Source: Paenibacillus sp. PK3_47
GTDB lineage: Bacteria > Bacillota > Bacilli > Paenibacillales > Paenibacillaceae
DNA: 64,000 nt
Reading direction: 5' to 3'
Assembly (NCBI RefSeq): GCF_023520895.1
Contig: NZ_CP026029.1
Span: 3,100,001-3,164,000 of the forward strand
The position numbers and the translations under genes are program-made. The notes beneath the pieces were generated by a model, which was not told the DNA's origin, made no database searches, and was given only the letters and a program-made list of their open reading frames with translations. This document shows positions 1-6,990 of this stretch, piece after piece (the stretch's first letter is position 1; each line of letters starts with the position of its first letter).

Positions 1-152
1 GGAGGGCCGGAGATGGTAAACAGATCGCGGTAATTTTTTTCTACTGAAAAAGGATCCTTCAGAAACTGCTCATACATTTCTTGAATGTAGCCCAAATTCG
101 GTCCGTAATACTTGCTCCAAACGGATTCATTATAGGGTTCTTTGGCTGCCAT
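1..152 (-). CDS. sucA: 2-oxoglutarate dehydrogenase E1 component, N-terminal fragment
   Basis: This is the first 50 codons of a gene that runs off the left edge on the minus strand. The translation begins MAAKEPYNESVWSKYYGPNL and continues with GYIQEMYEQFLKDP, then a Tyr-Arg-Asp-Leu-Phe segment. This matches the N-terminal lipoyl-carrier-binding helix of OdhA/SucA proteins (WxxYYGPNLGY...YEQFxxDPxSV). The enzyme decarboxylates 2-oxoglutarate in the citric acid cycle and passes the succinyl group to the E2 subunit. The ATG at 152-150 is preceded by a good AGGAGG at 161-167. Only the family signature is visible; the thiamine-diphosphate domains lie outside the window. Confidence 0.88.
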   Translation of the reverse strand, partial: MAAKEPYNESVWSKYYGPNLGYIQEMYEQFLKDPFSVEKNYRDLFTISGP

Positions 153-619
153 GAATACATCCTCCTAACGGATGAACCCCACTCGCGCCAATATCGTGTC
201 GGCACTTGGTGGAGCTGCGATGTTTGCGGTTTCATTCCTCATCCTATTGTGCTACTTTCAAGGCCTGTAATCAATTCATACTTGTGTTTATTCCAATCGC
301 AAAAAGGTATGATTCAGTCCATTATTCATACGTAACTATTATGATTCGGCACAATTCTGATTTCACGCCCGCAGACCTGGGTAATTTATTCTATAAACTG
401 CACATTTAGAATAACTCCTTCCTCATACATAGGTGTAAGGACATAATATAATTAAACCATTCGTGAGATTTAGACAAGCTGCCTGCAAATTTAGCCAGGA
501 TTTTTCAGTTAAAATCATATAATAGTTCCATAAAACGACACACTTTTTTTGACCGTCATTATATAATGTTATTGCAGATAGCGGTTTCATGAATTTATAG
601 CAGATCCTTTCATATGAAG
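153..619. other. intergenic region upstream of sucA and of the riboswitch
   Basis: About 470 bases without a supportable gene. It must hold the promoter of the leftward sucA and the promoter of the rightward riboswitch-sinI transcript. A TATAAT lies at 562-567 but has no convincing -35 box at the right distance, and a TTGACC at 549-554 lies too close to it. The short reading frames here lack ribosome sites and recognisable protein features. Confidence 0.5.
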
Positions 620-621
620 GA

Positions 622-706
622 TCCAGTAAAGGGTAAACCTGCTGAAAGGCAGGGGCACAAAGTCTCGGGTCTAATGTAGCAATACTACGACGGCCGGACT
701 GCCTGG
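622..706 (+). promoter_or_regulatory. cyclic-di-GMP-I (GEMM-I) riboswitch aptamer
   Basis: The RNA carries the landmarks of the GEMM-I class in order: GGGTAAACC (631-639), a GAAA tetraloop closing a GC-rich helix (643-646), GCACAAAG (655-662), the CGGGTCTAA receptor strand (666-674), a second hairpin, and the closing GGCCGGACTGCC (692-703). In the Vibrio Vc2 type the same positions read GGGCAAACC, GAAA, GACGCAAAG, GGCCTAA and GCGGGGTTACC. The class binds cyclic di-GMP. It lies 30 nt upstream of the sinI-like gene, in the same direction. The class assignment is by eye and should be confirmed with the Rfam covariance model. Confidence 0.88.
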
Positions 707-714
707 GGACGTGA

Positions 715-733
715 AAATCTTAGGAGGAGATTT
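715..733 (+). promoter_or_regulatory. hairpin presenting the sinI Shine-Dalgarno sequence in its loop
   Basis: AAATCT (715-720) and AGATTT (728-733) are perfect complements and enclose the loop TAGGAGG, which contains the ribosome site of the sinI-like gene (AGGAGG 722-727). It lies between the aptamer and the start codon. No run of T follows, so the switch more likely acts on translation than by termination. Whether c-di-GMP opens or closes this element is not visible. Confidence 0.6.
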
Positions 734-734
734 C

Positions 735-887
735 TTGGATAAGTCCAACCAGGGGGACAACGGAGAACTGCAGACAGCTGAGCTTGATTTGGAATGGGTC
801 TATTTATTGATGTCGGCAAGAAATGCGGGCATCAAGGCAGATGAGATCCGCCAGTTTTTCAACGAAAAGATGCTGCAGGCGATGTAG
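735..887 (+). CDS. sinI: SinI-like antirepressor (50 aa)
   Basis: A 50-residue protein starting with TTG at 735, 7 nt after a strong AGGAGG (722-727). Its centre, residues 17-42 (LDLEWVYLLMSARNAGIKAD then EIRQFF), matches the SinI dimerisation helix-hook (LDxEWVxLIxEAxxxGxxxxEIRxFL). SinI proteins lack a DNA-binding domain; they bind SinR and pull it off its operators, releasing biofilm-matrix genes. The convergent neighbour is a SinR-like repressor carrying the matching domain. Unlike the Bacillus subtilis arrangement, where sinI and sinR are co-directional, the two genes here converge on one terminator. Control by the upstream c-di-GMP riboswitch is inferred from position. The gene is shorter than usual ORF cut-offs and easily missed. 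Confidence 0.88.
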   Translation: MDKSNQGDNGELQTAELDLEWVYLLMSARNAGIKADEIRQFFNEKMLQAM

Positions 888-926
888 CGGGGCAATTCTT
901 GAGCAGACCGGTTGTACATAATGCAG

Positions 927-962
927 GAAAAGGGCATGGCGGATGACCGCCATGCCCTTTTC
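927..962. terminator. bidirectional terminator between sinI and sinR
   Basis: A long GC-rich stem (AAAAGGGCATGGCGG paired with CCGCCATGCCCTTTT, loop ATGA) has A-rich and T-rich flanks, so it can end transcription of both convergent genes. Confidence 0.85.
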
Positions 963-983
963 TGTGCGCAGCACCAGTGCTGC

Positions 984-1328
984 TCATGAATCCTTCTGAT
1001 CCAGCCGCCACTTTTGATAGTCCAGAAACTCCTTGAATTCCCGCTTGCTTATCCCTGAAGCCATAGCTTCCTGTACGAGACGGAACCATTCTCCGTCGAG
1101 AGACGATTCCTGGACATCAGCAGGCTCGCCGTAGAGCAGGACATGGATGGATACCTGAAGCGCGTCGGCGATTTTTTCAATGAATTGAATAGAGGGGTTG
1201 GATTGAATATTTCTTTCCACATTGCTTAAGTATGATTTCGCCACATCAGCTTTGTCCGCCAGCTCCGATAATGACAAGCCTTTCTCCAGACGGAGGCGGT
1301 GAATGCGACTTCCCATATTATCTGGCAC
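984..1328 (-). CDS. sinR: SinR-like transcriptional repressor
   Basis: 114 residues. Residues 6-64 form a Cro/C1-type helix-turn-helix (IHRLRLEKGLSLSELADKAD, then VAKSYLSNVERN and NPSIQFIEKIADAL), very close to SinR and SlrR. Residues 78-104 (LDGEWFRLVQEAMASGISKR, then EFKEFL) form the SinI-type dimerisation domain that pairs with the antirepressor encoded next door. The GTG start at 1328 is chosen because GGAGGG (1344-1339) lies 10 nt upstream; an internal ATG at 1316 would be 22 nt away. In Bacilli SinR represses the tapA-sipW-tasA and eps operons. Here the gene is divergent from a sipW/tasA operon and shares its upstream region, where SinR-type boxes occur. Confidence 0.9.
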   Translation of the reverse strand: MPDNMGSRIHRLRLEKGLSLSELADKADVAKSYLSNVERNIQSNPSIQFIEKIADALQVSIHVLLYGEPADVQESSLDGEWFRLVQEAMASGISKREFKEFLDYQKWRLDQKDS

Positions 1329-1509
1329 GATGACTACGCCCTCCGCACTTTTTTATAACAGTATAACAAATAACCATACCCCGGACAAAGCACAAATCCA
1401 TCAGAATTAACGGTTAATCCGGCAGCGTGTCACAATAGTTGACTTCGCGTATTTCCGCTTGTTCTAATCCTTTTCAGATCGTCATTGTTTTAACTCTTAT
1501 TTGAGGAAT

Positions 1510-1653
1510 GTTCTTTAAAAAGTACGATATCTTAAGAAAAAGGAAGGAAAACGGAGCAGATAGCGGCTAATTTGTTCTTTATAACGAATATCACTGTGAA
1601 ATGGGATTTTAAATTTTCAGGATAGCTGGCATATACTTATGCCAAGGTTCTTA
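1510..1653 (+). promoter_or_regulatory. cluster of SinR-type operator boxes
   Basis: Two exact copies of the SinR half-site GTTCTTT (consensus GTTCTYT) occur on the plus strand at 1510-1516 and 1574-1580, 64 bp apart, with weaker GTTCTTA at 1647-1653 and GTTCTAA at 1461-1467. All lie between sinR and the matrix operon. The consensus is established for Bacillus subtilis SinR; that this SinR-like protein uses it is an inference. Confidence 0.6.
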
Positions 1654-1675
1654 ATAACGAACGATAATTGTTCGT
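1627..1675. promoter_or_regulatory. two palindromes upstream of the matrix operon
   Basis: TGGCATA-TACT-TATGCCA (1627-1644) and ACGAAC-N7-GTTCGT (1657-1675) are perfect inverted repeats. A possible -10 box GATAAT (1664-1668 region) lies inside the second. Their binding proteins are unknown; candidates are further matrix regulators. Confidence 0.45.
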
Positions 1676-1711
1676 CATAAAGACTGATCAGCACAGGGTT
1701 GATAGATGAAT

Positions 1712-1737
1712 TTGTCTGCAGGGAGTCCTGCGGACAA
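1712..1737 (+). promoter_or_regulatory. 5'-leader hairpin before the matrix operon
   Basis: TTGTCTGCAGG (1712-1722), loop GAGT, and CCTGCGGACAA (1727-1737) form an 11-pair stem with one wobble, ending 3 nt before the AAGGAGAG ribosome site. No T run follows. It could protect the transcript 5' end or tune translation. Confidence 0.45.
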
Positions 1738-1754
1738 CCAAAGGAGAGACTCTT

Positions 1755-2831
1755 GTGAGGCTTTCACGAACCTCCCGTAAAAGAAACAGCCGCCGCCGGT
1801 ATATCCTTCCCCAGCTTGCCGGAATTGTGGTGATCTCTGCGTATGGCATCAGTCAGATCACTGCACCGACGTACGCTCTGCTCACCAGCAGTGTTACGGA
1901 GGAATCCGGTATTGCGAGTGCCTTTGTTTTCCCGAGCACTGTGGACAGAATCGCGGATCAGGCCAGTGAAGCAATGAACCGTGCTGCCCTGCAGCGTGAC
2001 GGGGTGCGTGAAGCATTGGCCGGCATGGCGGATAGCATTATGGATTCCGATACTGCAGAGACACTTGCACTGGGCATTGAAGATGCCGCCGATCAGGCAC
2101 GCGGTGCTGCCGCTTCAGCAGCAGAATTGCTTGCCCGGCTTGAAAGCTACGCTTCCCGTTCGCAGCAGGAGCTGGCCTGGCAAAGGGATGAAATTAACCA
2201 GAGGCTTTCACCTTCCGGAATCAGCTTTGAACAATTAACTGCTGCGCAAAACAACGATAATACGACATTTGAGAATCTGTTGATTCAGAGCAATCTGACC
2301 ATAAGCGAATTTCAGGAGATGGTGCGGAAGCTGGCCTCCATTATGCGGGTCGATGCTTACGTTCAGGCCGCATACCAGCAGGCGTTAACAGCGTCCGAAC
2401 AGGCTGGCGGCTATGCAGAGGAAGCTGCAGGGCTGTATGGGCAGGCAGCGGATACCCTGCTGAAACTGAAAGCAGCCGAGGCGAAAGCAAAGCTCGAAGC
2501 TGAGGAGAAAGCGAAGCTCGAAGCCGAGGAGAAGGCGAAGCTCGAAGCTGAGGAGAAGGCGAAGCTCGAAGCTGAGGAGAAGGCGAAGCTCGAAGCCGAG
2601 GAGAAGGCGAAACTCGAAGCCGAGGAGAAGGCGAAGCTCGAAGCCGAGAAGAAAGCGAAGCTCGAAGCCGAGGAGAAAGCGAAGCTCGAAGCCGAAGAGA
2701 AAGCGAAGCTCGAAGCTGAGGAGAAGACGCAGCCGGATGTGCAGCTGCCTGCAGAGCCGGATGTACCGGCTGCGGACAATAATGCTGAAGGAATATCCGT
2801 AAAGATAGGACAACAACAAAACGTATTTTAA
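1755..2831 (+). CDS. exported repeat protein in the tapA position of the matrix operon
   Basis: 358 residues, GTG start at 1755 behind AAGGAGAG (1741-1748). A basic N-terminus (RKRNSRRRY) is followed by one hydrophobic segment (about residues 17-40) and the sequence TYALLTSS, which resembles the SipW-cleaved N-termini of the two TasA-like proteins downstream (TYALFTSS, FAIFTSS). Residues about 60-240 are Ala/Glu/Gln-rich helix. Residues about 245-324 are ten tandem octads of the KLEAEEKA type, which should form a long charged single alpha-helix. A short tail with [10 protein letters not shown] ends the protein. It is first in an operon with sipW and two tasA-like genes, the place TapA holds in Bacillus, but no TapA domain was recognised. 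A role as an anchor, spacer or assembly factor for matrix fibres is an inference. Confidence 0.75.
   Translation: MRLSRTSRKRNSRRRYILPQLAGIVVISAYGISQITAPTYALLTSSVTEESGIASAFVFPSTVDRIADQASEAMNRAALQRDGVREALAGMADSIMDSDTAETLALGIEDAADQARGAAASAAELLARLESYASRSQQELAWQRDEINQRLSPSGISFEQLTAAQNNDNTTFENLLIQSNLTISEFQEMVRKLASIMRVDAYVQAAYQQALTASEQAGGYAEEAAGLYGQAADTLLKLKAAEAKAKLEAEEKAKLEAEEKAKLEAEEKAKLEAEEKAKLEAEEKAKLEAEEKAKLEAEKKAKLEAEEKAKLEAEEKAKLEAEEKTQPDVQLPAEPDVPAADNNAEGISVKIGQQQNVF
2487..2726 (+). repeat. 24-bp tandem repeat, ten copies, coding KLEAEEKA octads
   Basis: Ten nearly identical 24-bp units encode the charged helix of the preceding gene. Differences are mostly synonymous (GCT/GCC, GAG/GAA, AAG/AAA) plus one Glu-to-Lys change in the seventh unit. 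Such identity suggests recent expansion or gene conversion, so copy number may vary between strains. Confidence 0.9.
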
Positions 2832-2849
2832 ATAAGGAGATGCCTCAAA

Positions 2850-3446
2850 GTGATACTCAAATGGACCCGTAATGTGCTTATGTATGTTCTGATACTGATG
2901 TTTCTGCTTCTGCTGGTCTCAGCAGTAACCAGCCGGATCAACGGCGGAAAGCCCAAGATTCTGGGCAAAGAAATCCTGACTGTCCTGTCCGGTTCCATGG
3001 AACCCGGGATCAAGACCGGTGCAGTCATTGCGGTTAATCCGGTTAGAGGCGAGGAACAGCAGGGTGCCTTTAAACCGGGGGATGTAATTACTTACCAGGC
3101 GCTCGACGGATCAGGCAGCCTGATCACCCACCGGGTTGTAAGTGTAAGCGGAGAAGGGCCATCGCTGGCCTATATCACCAAAGGCGATAATAACGACGCA
3201 CAGGACCCGGCGCCGATTCCTGCAGGAAATGTGATTGCAAGCTACGCTGATTTTACGGTTCCTTTGGTCGGTTATTTCATGAACTGGGTGAAATCGACCG
3301 CCGGCATCATCATTGTCATGATCATCCCGGGACTTTACCTGGTGATCTCGTCCATTATTACGGTCTTTAAATCGATCATGCGCATGGATGATTCTGCGGA
3401 GCCGCAAATCGTGCCCGTTGAATCTCCGCCTGTAACGAACGGTTGA
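2850..3446 (+). CDS. sipW: SipW-type (ER-type) signal peptidase I
   Basis: 198 residues, GTG start at 2850, RBS AAGGAGAT. One N-terminal membrane helix (about 8-28) and a second at about 150-175 flank the catalytic region. The nucleophile is Ser49 in SGSMEPG, and the general base is His94 in LITHRVVSV, the Ser-His arrangement typical of archaeal/eukaryotic-like SipW rather than the Ser-Lys of ordinary bacterial enzymes. TKGDNN with Asp114 follows. SipW removes signal peptides from TasA, TapA and camelysin-type proteins. The three neighbours in this operon have matching N-termini, so they are its likely substrates. Confidence 0.93.
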   Translation: MILKWTRNVLMYVLILMFLLLLVSAVTSRINGGKPKILGKEILTVLSGSMEPGIKTGAVIAVNPVRGEEQQGAFKPGDVITYQALDGSGSLITHRVVSVSGEGPSLAYITKGDNNDAQDPAPIPAGNVIASYADFTVPLVGYFMNWVKSTAGIIIVMIIPGLYLVISSIITVFKSIMRMDDSAEPQIVPVESPPVTNG

Positions 3447-3532
3447 TGCTTCCTCTAATGCAGTTAGGGAAGATTCAATAAATATTCCATATTAATTCTC
3501 CAAAAATGGAGATCAGGAGGAGACAAATTACA

Positions 3533-4039
3533 ATGACGAATCTCAAGAAAACAATGGCAATGGCAATGGCAACTACTGCACTGGGTGCAACTTTAATTGC
3601 CGGAGGATCCTTCGCGATCTTTACAAGCTCCGCACAAAATACAGGCAATACCTTTGCAGCGGGCACATTGAAGGTTGATATCGATAAACCGGACGGCAAG
3701 CTGGCAGTCGGCTATTTCACCATCATAAACTGGGCGCCGGGAGACTCTGAGATTCAGCCGGTTGTTGTATCCAACAAAGGTACGCTTGAGCTGCGTTATG
3801 ACCTTGCCCTGGCGGTAGGCGGCGACCTTGGAACAGGTGCACACCCGCTTGTGATTTCAGCGTACGCTGATGCGGCCGGAACTGTACCGCTTCCTGTTAA
3901 TGACCGTGTCCTGGCCGTTGGCGGCTCGGAAACCGTCTATGTCAAAGTGGAATTCCCGAAAGATGCCGGTAACGAATATCAGGGCAAAAAGGGAACAGCC
4001 AGCATTAAGGTAGAGGCAGAACAGACCAAAAACAATTAA
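3533..4039 (+). CDS. TasA/camelysin-family matrix fibre protein (first copy)
   Basis: 168 residues. The start is placed at ATG 3533, 10 nt behind AGGAGGAG (3515-3522), rather than the upstream in-frame ATG at 3506, which precedes the ribosome site. The signal segment (LGATLIAGGSFAIFTSS) and the following AQNTGNTFAAGTL are hallmarks of SipW-dependent TasA/camelysin proteins. The remaining roughly 120 residues are beta-rich, with WAPGDSEIQPVVVSNKGTLE resembling the family's WxPGD...NxGTL motif. These proteins polymerise into amyloid-like or donor-strand fibres in biofilms. It is shorter than Bacillus TasA (about 260 residues). Confidence 0.87.
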   Translation: MTNLKKTMAMAMATTALGATLIAGGSFAIFTSSAQNTGNTFAAGTLKVDIDKPDGKLAVGYFTIINWAPGDSEIQPVVVSNKGTLELRYDLALAVGGDLGTGAHPLVISAYADAAGTVPLPVNDRVLAVGGSETVYVKVEFPKDAGNEYQGKKGTASIKVEAEQTKNN

Positions 4040-4094
4040 ATTCAGAGAAGGCAAAACAGCCATAGTCCATTTCCTTCCACACCATAAATCATTT

Positions 4095-4118
4095 AAAGGG
4101 GGCAGAGGCCCCCTTTTT
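4095..4118 (+). terminator. internal terminator/attenuator between the two tasA-like genes
   Basis: AAAGGGGGC (4095-4103), loop AGAG, and GCCCCCTTT followed by more T form an ideal intrinsic terminator 20 nt before the ribosome site of the second tasA-like gene. Partial read-through would make the first fibre protein more abundant than the second. Confidence 0.8.
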
Positions 4119-4137
4119 ACTAAGGAGAGCTATTAAA

Positions 4138-4959
4138 ATGATGAAAAAGAGAAAGATGCTTATTACCGCAATTTCCTCCATTGTTCTGCTCTGCGCCGCG
4201 ATCGGCGGGGGCACTTATGCCCTGTTCACCAGCTCGGCTCAAAGCACAGGCAATACTTTTGCTTCCGGAACGCTGTCCTTGAGCACCCACCGTAATGACG
4301 TGCCGGTTGAAGGCCCGATGTTCTATACCGATGATTCCGATGCCGGACGTATGGGAACCGGACTGTGGGCACCTAAAGATACCCATACCCGTGCGATGCT
4401 GATCAAGAATACCGGAACCTTGGATGCCAAATTAACCGACTTGTTGGCTATTCCGGAAGGAACGGCTGCACAGCAGGCGGATGCGCTAGCTTTTGGCGAG
4501 CAGGCGGTGGTTACTGTAGCGGCGCTGGCTGCACCGGATGGTGTAACACTGAACGCCGATGCCCTCAATGAAGTGAACGAAGCTGCGGATCGGCTGTTCA
4601 AATCATTGATCAACGGCCCGGGCTTTATGAAGGCACTAGCACGCAGCGGACAGGAAGCCTTCGCCATTGCCAGAGAAACTGTGCTCGACTGGACGTACGA
4701 GGTGGACAATAACGGACAGCCGGTCCGGGTTGGCGTGTCCGATGCCTATGTAGGTACCCTTAAGGATCTCTACAACGGCGGTGCCGGCCGTGATGCCAAC
4801 CTGCCCAACCTGATCCTTCCTGCCAAAAAGACGATGCATCTTGCGTATAATGTTACCTTTGTCGATGATGCCGGCCTGGCGTTTGATAATGATACATTGC
4901 AGGGCAAATCGGTGAATTTCACCTTCAAAAGCAGCTTTGAACAGGTGAAAAATAACTAA
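4138..4959 (+). CDS. TasA-family matrix fibre protein (second copy)
   Basis: 273 residues, ATG 4138 behind AAGGAG (4122-4127). The N-terminus (ISSIVLLCAAIGGGTYALFT, then SSAQSTGNTFASGTL) is a SipW-type signal and matches the first copy closely. The length and the WAPKDTHTRAMLIKNTGTLD motif are closer to Bacillus subtilis TasA than the first copy. A central insertion (residues about 100-190) is Ala-rich and probably helical. Two paralogues of unequal length suggest a major and a minor fibre subunit, but which is which cannot be told from sequence. Confidence 0.87.
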   Translation: MMKKRKMLITAISSIVLLCAAIGGGTYALFTSSAQSTGNTFASGTLSLSTHRNDVPVEGPMFYTDDSDAGRMGTGLWAPKDTHTRAMLIKNTGTLDAKLTDLLAIPEGTAAQQADALAFGEQAVVTVAALAAPDGVTLNADALNEVNEAADRLFKSLINGPGFMKALARSGQEAFAIARETVLDWTYEVDNNGQPVRVGVSDAYVGTLKDLYNGGAGRDANLPNLILPAKKTMHLAYNVTFVDDAGLAFDNDTLQGKSVNFTFKSSFEQVKNN

Positions 4960-4974
4960 AGGCATTCCGCATAC

Positions 4975-5018
4975 AAAAGCGCCATCTCCGGTTATTTGAA
5001 CCGGAAGATGGCGCTTTT
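4975..5018. terminator. bidirectional terminator after the matrix operon
   Basis: AAAAGCGCCATCT and AGATGGCGCTTTT, with an inner CCGGTT/AACCGG helix, form a long stem between the rightward matrix operon and the leftward aldo/keto reductase. Confidence 0.9.
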
Positions 5019-5047
5019 CGTGATGAGGCGGAATCCGGCCTGTCCGC

Positions 5048-6025
5048 TTACGGCAGCTTCTCTCCGCGTGAGCTGATGTACAGCTCGTACCATTCCTTAC
5101 GGGTAAGCTCCACCTTGTCCGCCCCGCCGCAGGCTTTAATCCGCTGCGGATTGACTGTGCCGATAACGGGCTGGATGGCCGCCGGATGAGTCATCAGCCA
5201 AGCCAATACAATGGATTCACGTGTAGTCCCCTTCTGCTCAGCCAGGAATTGAACCATCGCTGCAGTGTTCACCACACTCTCCGGCTGGCCTTCCAGCGAA
5301 CGCCCGCTGAACATTCCCTGGGCCAGCGGCCCCCATGCCTGCAGCTGGATATTCTCCATACGGCAGTGTTCCACCGTTCCTTCCGGGAAGGTAATGTCCT
5401 TCCAGGGCTCACGGTTCACGCTGACCATGGCATCAAGCCAGCTGATCTTGGCCAGGCTCATATGCAGCTGATTGACAATGAAGGGTTCTTCGCAGTAGTG
5501 CTGCAGCAGCCGGATCTGGGCGGCGCTCATGTTGGAGACCCCAAAATGGCGCACCTTGCCGGAGGCTTTGAGCTGATGCAGCGCCTCGGCAATCTCTTCA
5601 GGGTCCATCAGCGGATCAGGCCGGTGCAGCAGCAGAATATCAATGTATTCTGTCCCCAGCCGTGACAAGGTACCGTCAACACTGTTGAGGATATGCTCCC
5701 TGGAGATATCAAAGGTGTTGCTGGTATCCCCCGGTTCAATCAGCTTGATGCCGCACTTGGACTGAATAATCATCTCTTCCCGCAGACCGGGGCGCTCCTT
5801 AAAGATTTGCCCGAATACCTTCTCGGCCTTACCGCGGGTGTAAATATCGGCATGGTCAAAAAAGTTGATTCCAATGGACAGTGCGGCATCCAGTGCCTCA
5901 TGTCCCTGTCTGACGTTGTCAGCGGTAACCGGCTCGCGGTCCCAGCCTCCGCCCAGCCCCATGCAGCCCAGGGCAATGCGGCTGGCGGGAATTCCGCGTG
6001 TGTTGAGTGGCAGCGTTTTCAGCAA
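5048..6025 (-). CDS. aldo/keto reductase (YdhF-like)
   Basis: About 325 residues of TIM-barrel aldo/keto reductase. The tetrad is visible as Asp and Tyr in FFDHADIY (about residues 57 and 62), Lys in SKCGI (about 90) and His in LLLHRPDP (about 134). HFGVSNMS and PVIGTVNP are further family signatures, the latter for NADPH binding. The ATG at 6031 directly abuts GGAGGG (6037-6032); a TTG at 6025, six bases from the ribosome site, is the more likely start. The substrate is unknown. The gene stands alone, convergent with the matrix operon. Confidence 0.88.
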   Translation of the reverse strand: MLKTLPLNTRGIPASRIALGCMGLGGGWDREPVTADNVRQGHEALDAALSIGINFFDHADIYTRGKAEKVFGQIFKERPGLREEMIIQSKCGIKLIEPGDTSNTFDISREHILNSVDGTLSRLGTEYIDILLLHRPDPLMDPEEIAEALHQLKASGKVRHFGVSNMSAAQIRLLQHYCEEPFIVNQLHMSLAKISWLDAMVSVNREPWKDITFPEGTVEHCRMENIQLQAWGPLAQGMFSGRSLEGQPESVVNTAAMVQFLAEQKGTTRESIVLAWLMTHPAAIQPVIGTVNPQRIKACGGADKVELTRKEWYELYISSRGEKLP

Positions 6026-6077
6026 TATCATCCCTCCGTGGCAAAATGATTACGGCTTTCAGGGATATTGTACACTC

Positions 6078-6311
6078 TTAGAAGCCGGTATGGTACTTCT
6101 TGTCACTGGAGGAGCGGTGTTTAGTGCCTTCCTTGTCCTTCTCTTCCTCCTGCTCAAGCTTCAAATCCTCCATCGGAATCGGATCGACATGCTGCTCGCT
6201 TTCATGCATATCGAACAGGCTGGGGTTCTCTGTCGGATACTGCTCGGGATGGTCCCGGTTATTATCCTGTAAATTGTTGTCCTTGAGTTTGTTGTCCTTA
6301 TCGCTGTTCAT
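6078..6311 (-). CDS. small hydrophilic protein of unknown function
   Basis: 77 residues, ATG 6311 behind GAGG. It is almost entirely charged or polar, with an Asn/Asp/Lys-rich first third (NSDKDNKLKDNNLQDNN) and a Glu/Lys stretch (KLEQEEEKDKEG), and is predicted disordered. No family was recognised. A stand-alone, well-spaced ribosome site supports it as a gene, but no function can be offered. Confidence 0.55.
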   Translation of the reverse strand: MNSDKDNKLKDNNLQDNNRDHPEQYPTENPSLFDMHESEQHVDPIPMEDLKLEQEEEKDKEGTKHRSSSDKKYHTGF

Positions 6312-6423
6312 GTGTATTCCTCGCTTTCATGTTGGATTGGTCTGTCTGACAGAAGTTGCGGTTTGCTCGTTAATAAACGGATTACTGACCCGCTAAACAG
6401 CAAAGAGGCCCCGAAGGGCCCCC

Positions 6424-6984
6424 TTACAGATCAAGCGGTGTTCCAAAGTCATTAAGTTTGCGGTCCGCAACATCCTTTAGGAGCCGTTTAAGCCAGTTCA
6501 GTTCAGTCAGGCTGTGCTCATATCTGCCGTACATTAAATGCAGTGCCGAACGGGGGACAACATACCGATGCTCCTCGTATACCTGATAAGCGTAGTTGAC
6601 CTGATGTTCGATCTCACGGATCCGCTCCTCCAGCAGCTTCTCCACTTTGCTCTGATCGATATGCCTTGAGAGTGCCAGAGCCATGTAAAGCGGGTGAAAG
6701 ACAGGATCAGTCTTCTTGATCTGCTGGACAATAAGCTGCTCGAACAATGCTTTTCCTTTGCCGCTGATCCGGTAAATCGTTTTGTCCGGACGGTCGCTGC
6801 TGGATATGGTCTCCGTGGCATGAATATGCCCCTCCTGTGCCAGCTTGTCGACAGCATAGTATAAAGAGCCCATCTGCAGCTTCATCATCTGATCATAGCT
6901 GCGCTCCTTCATCACCAGCATCATCTCATAGGGATGCATATCCCGCTCGAGCAGCAGGCCGAGGATTACCAGTTTCATGGACAT
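6424..6984 (-). CDS. PadR-family transcriptional regulator
   Basis: 186 residues. The winged helix is at residues 4-80 (ILGLLLERDMHPYEMMLVMK, then GSLYYAVDKLAQEGHI), followed by a C-terminal helical dimerisation domain (about 95-180) as in PadR-s2/Vir-type regulators. It lies 6 bases after the MFS gene in the same operon. The usual role of such pairs is repression of the transporter until a drug or phenolic ligand binds; a palindromic operator in the operon promoter fits autoregulation. Confidence 0.9.
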   Translation of the reverse strand: MSMKLVILGLLLERDMHPYEMMLVMKERSYDQMMKLQMGSLYYAVDKLAQEGHIHATETISSSDRPDKTIYRISGKGKALFEQLIVQQIKKTDPVFHPLYMALALSRHIDQSKVEKLLEERIREIEHQVNYAYQVYEEHRYVVPRSALHLMYGRYEHSLTELNWLKRLLKDVADRKLNDFGTPLDL

Positions 6985-6990
6985 GCCGGA

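Noticed and set aside
2385..2819. Leftward frames rich in Phe/Leu/Ser opposite the KLEAEEKA repeat
   Set aside because: They are mirror images of a coding repeat and have no start signals; the plus-strand gene with signal peptide and operon context is the real one.
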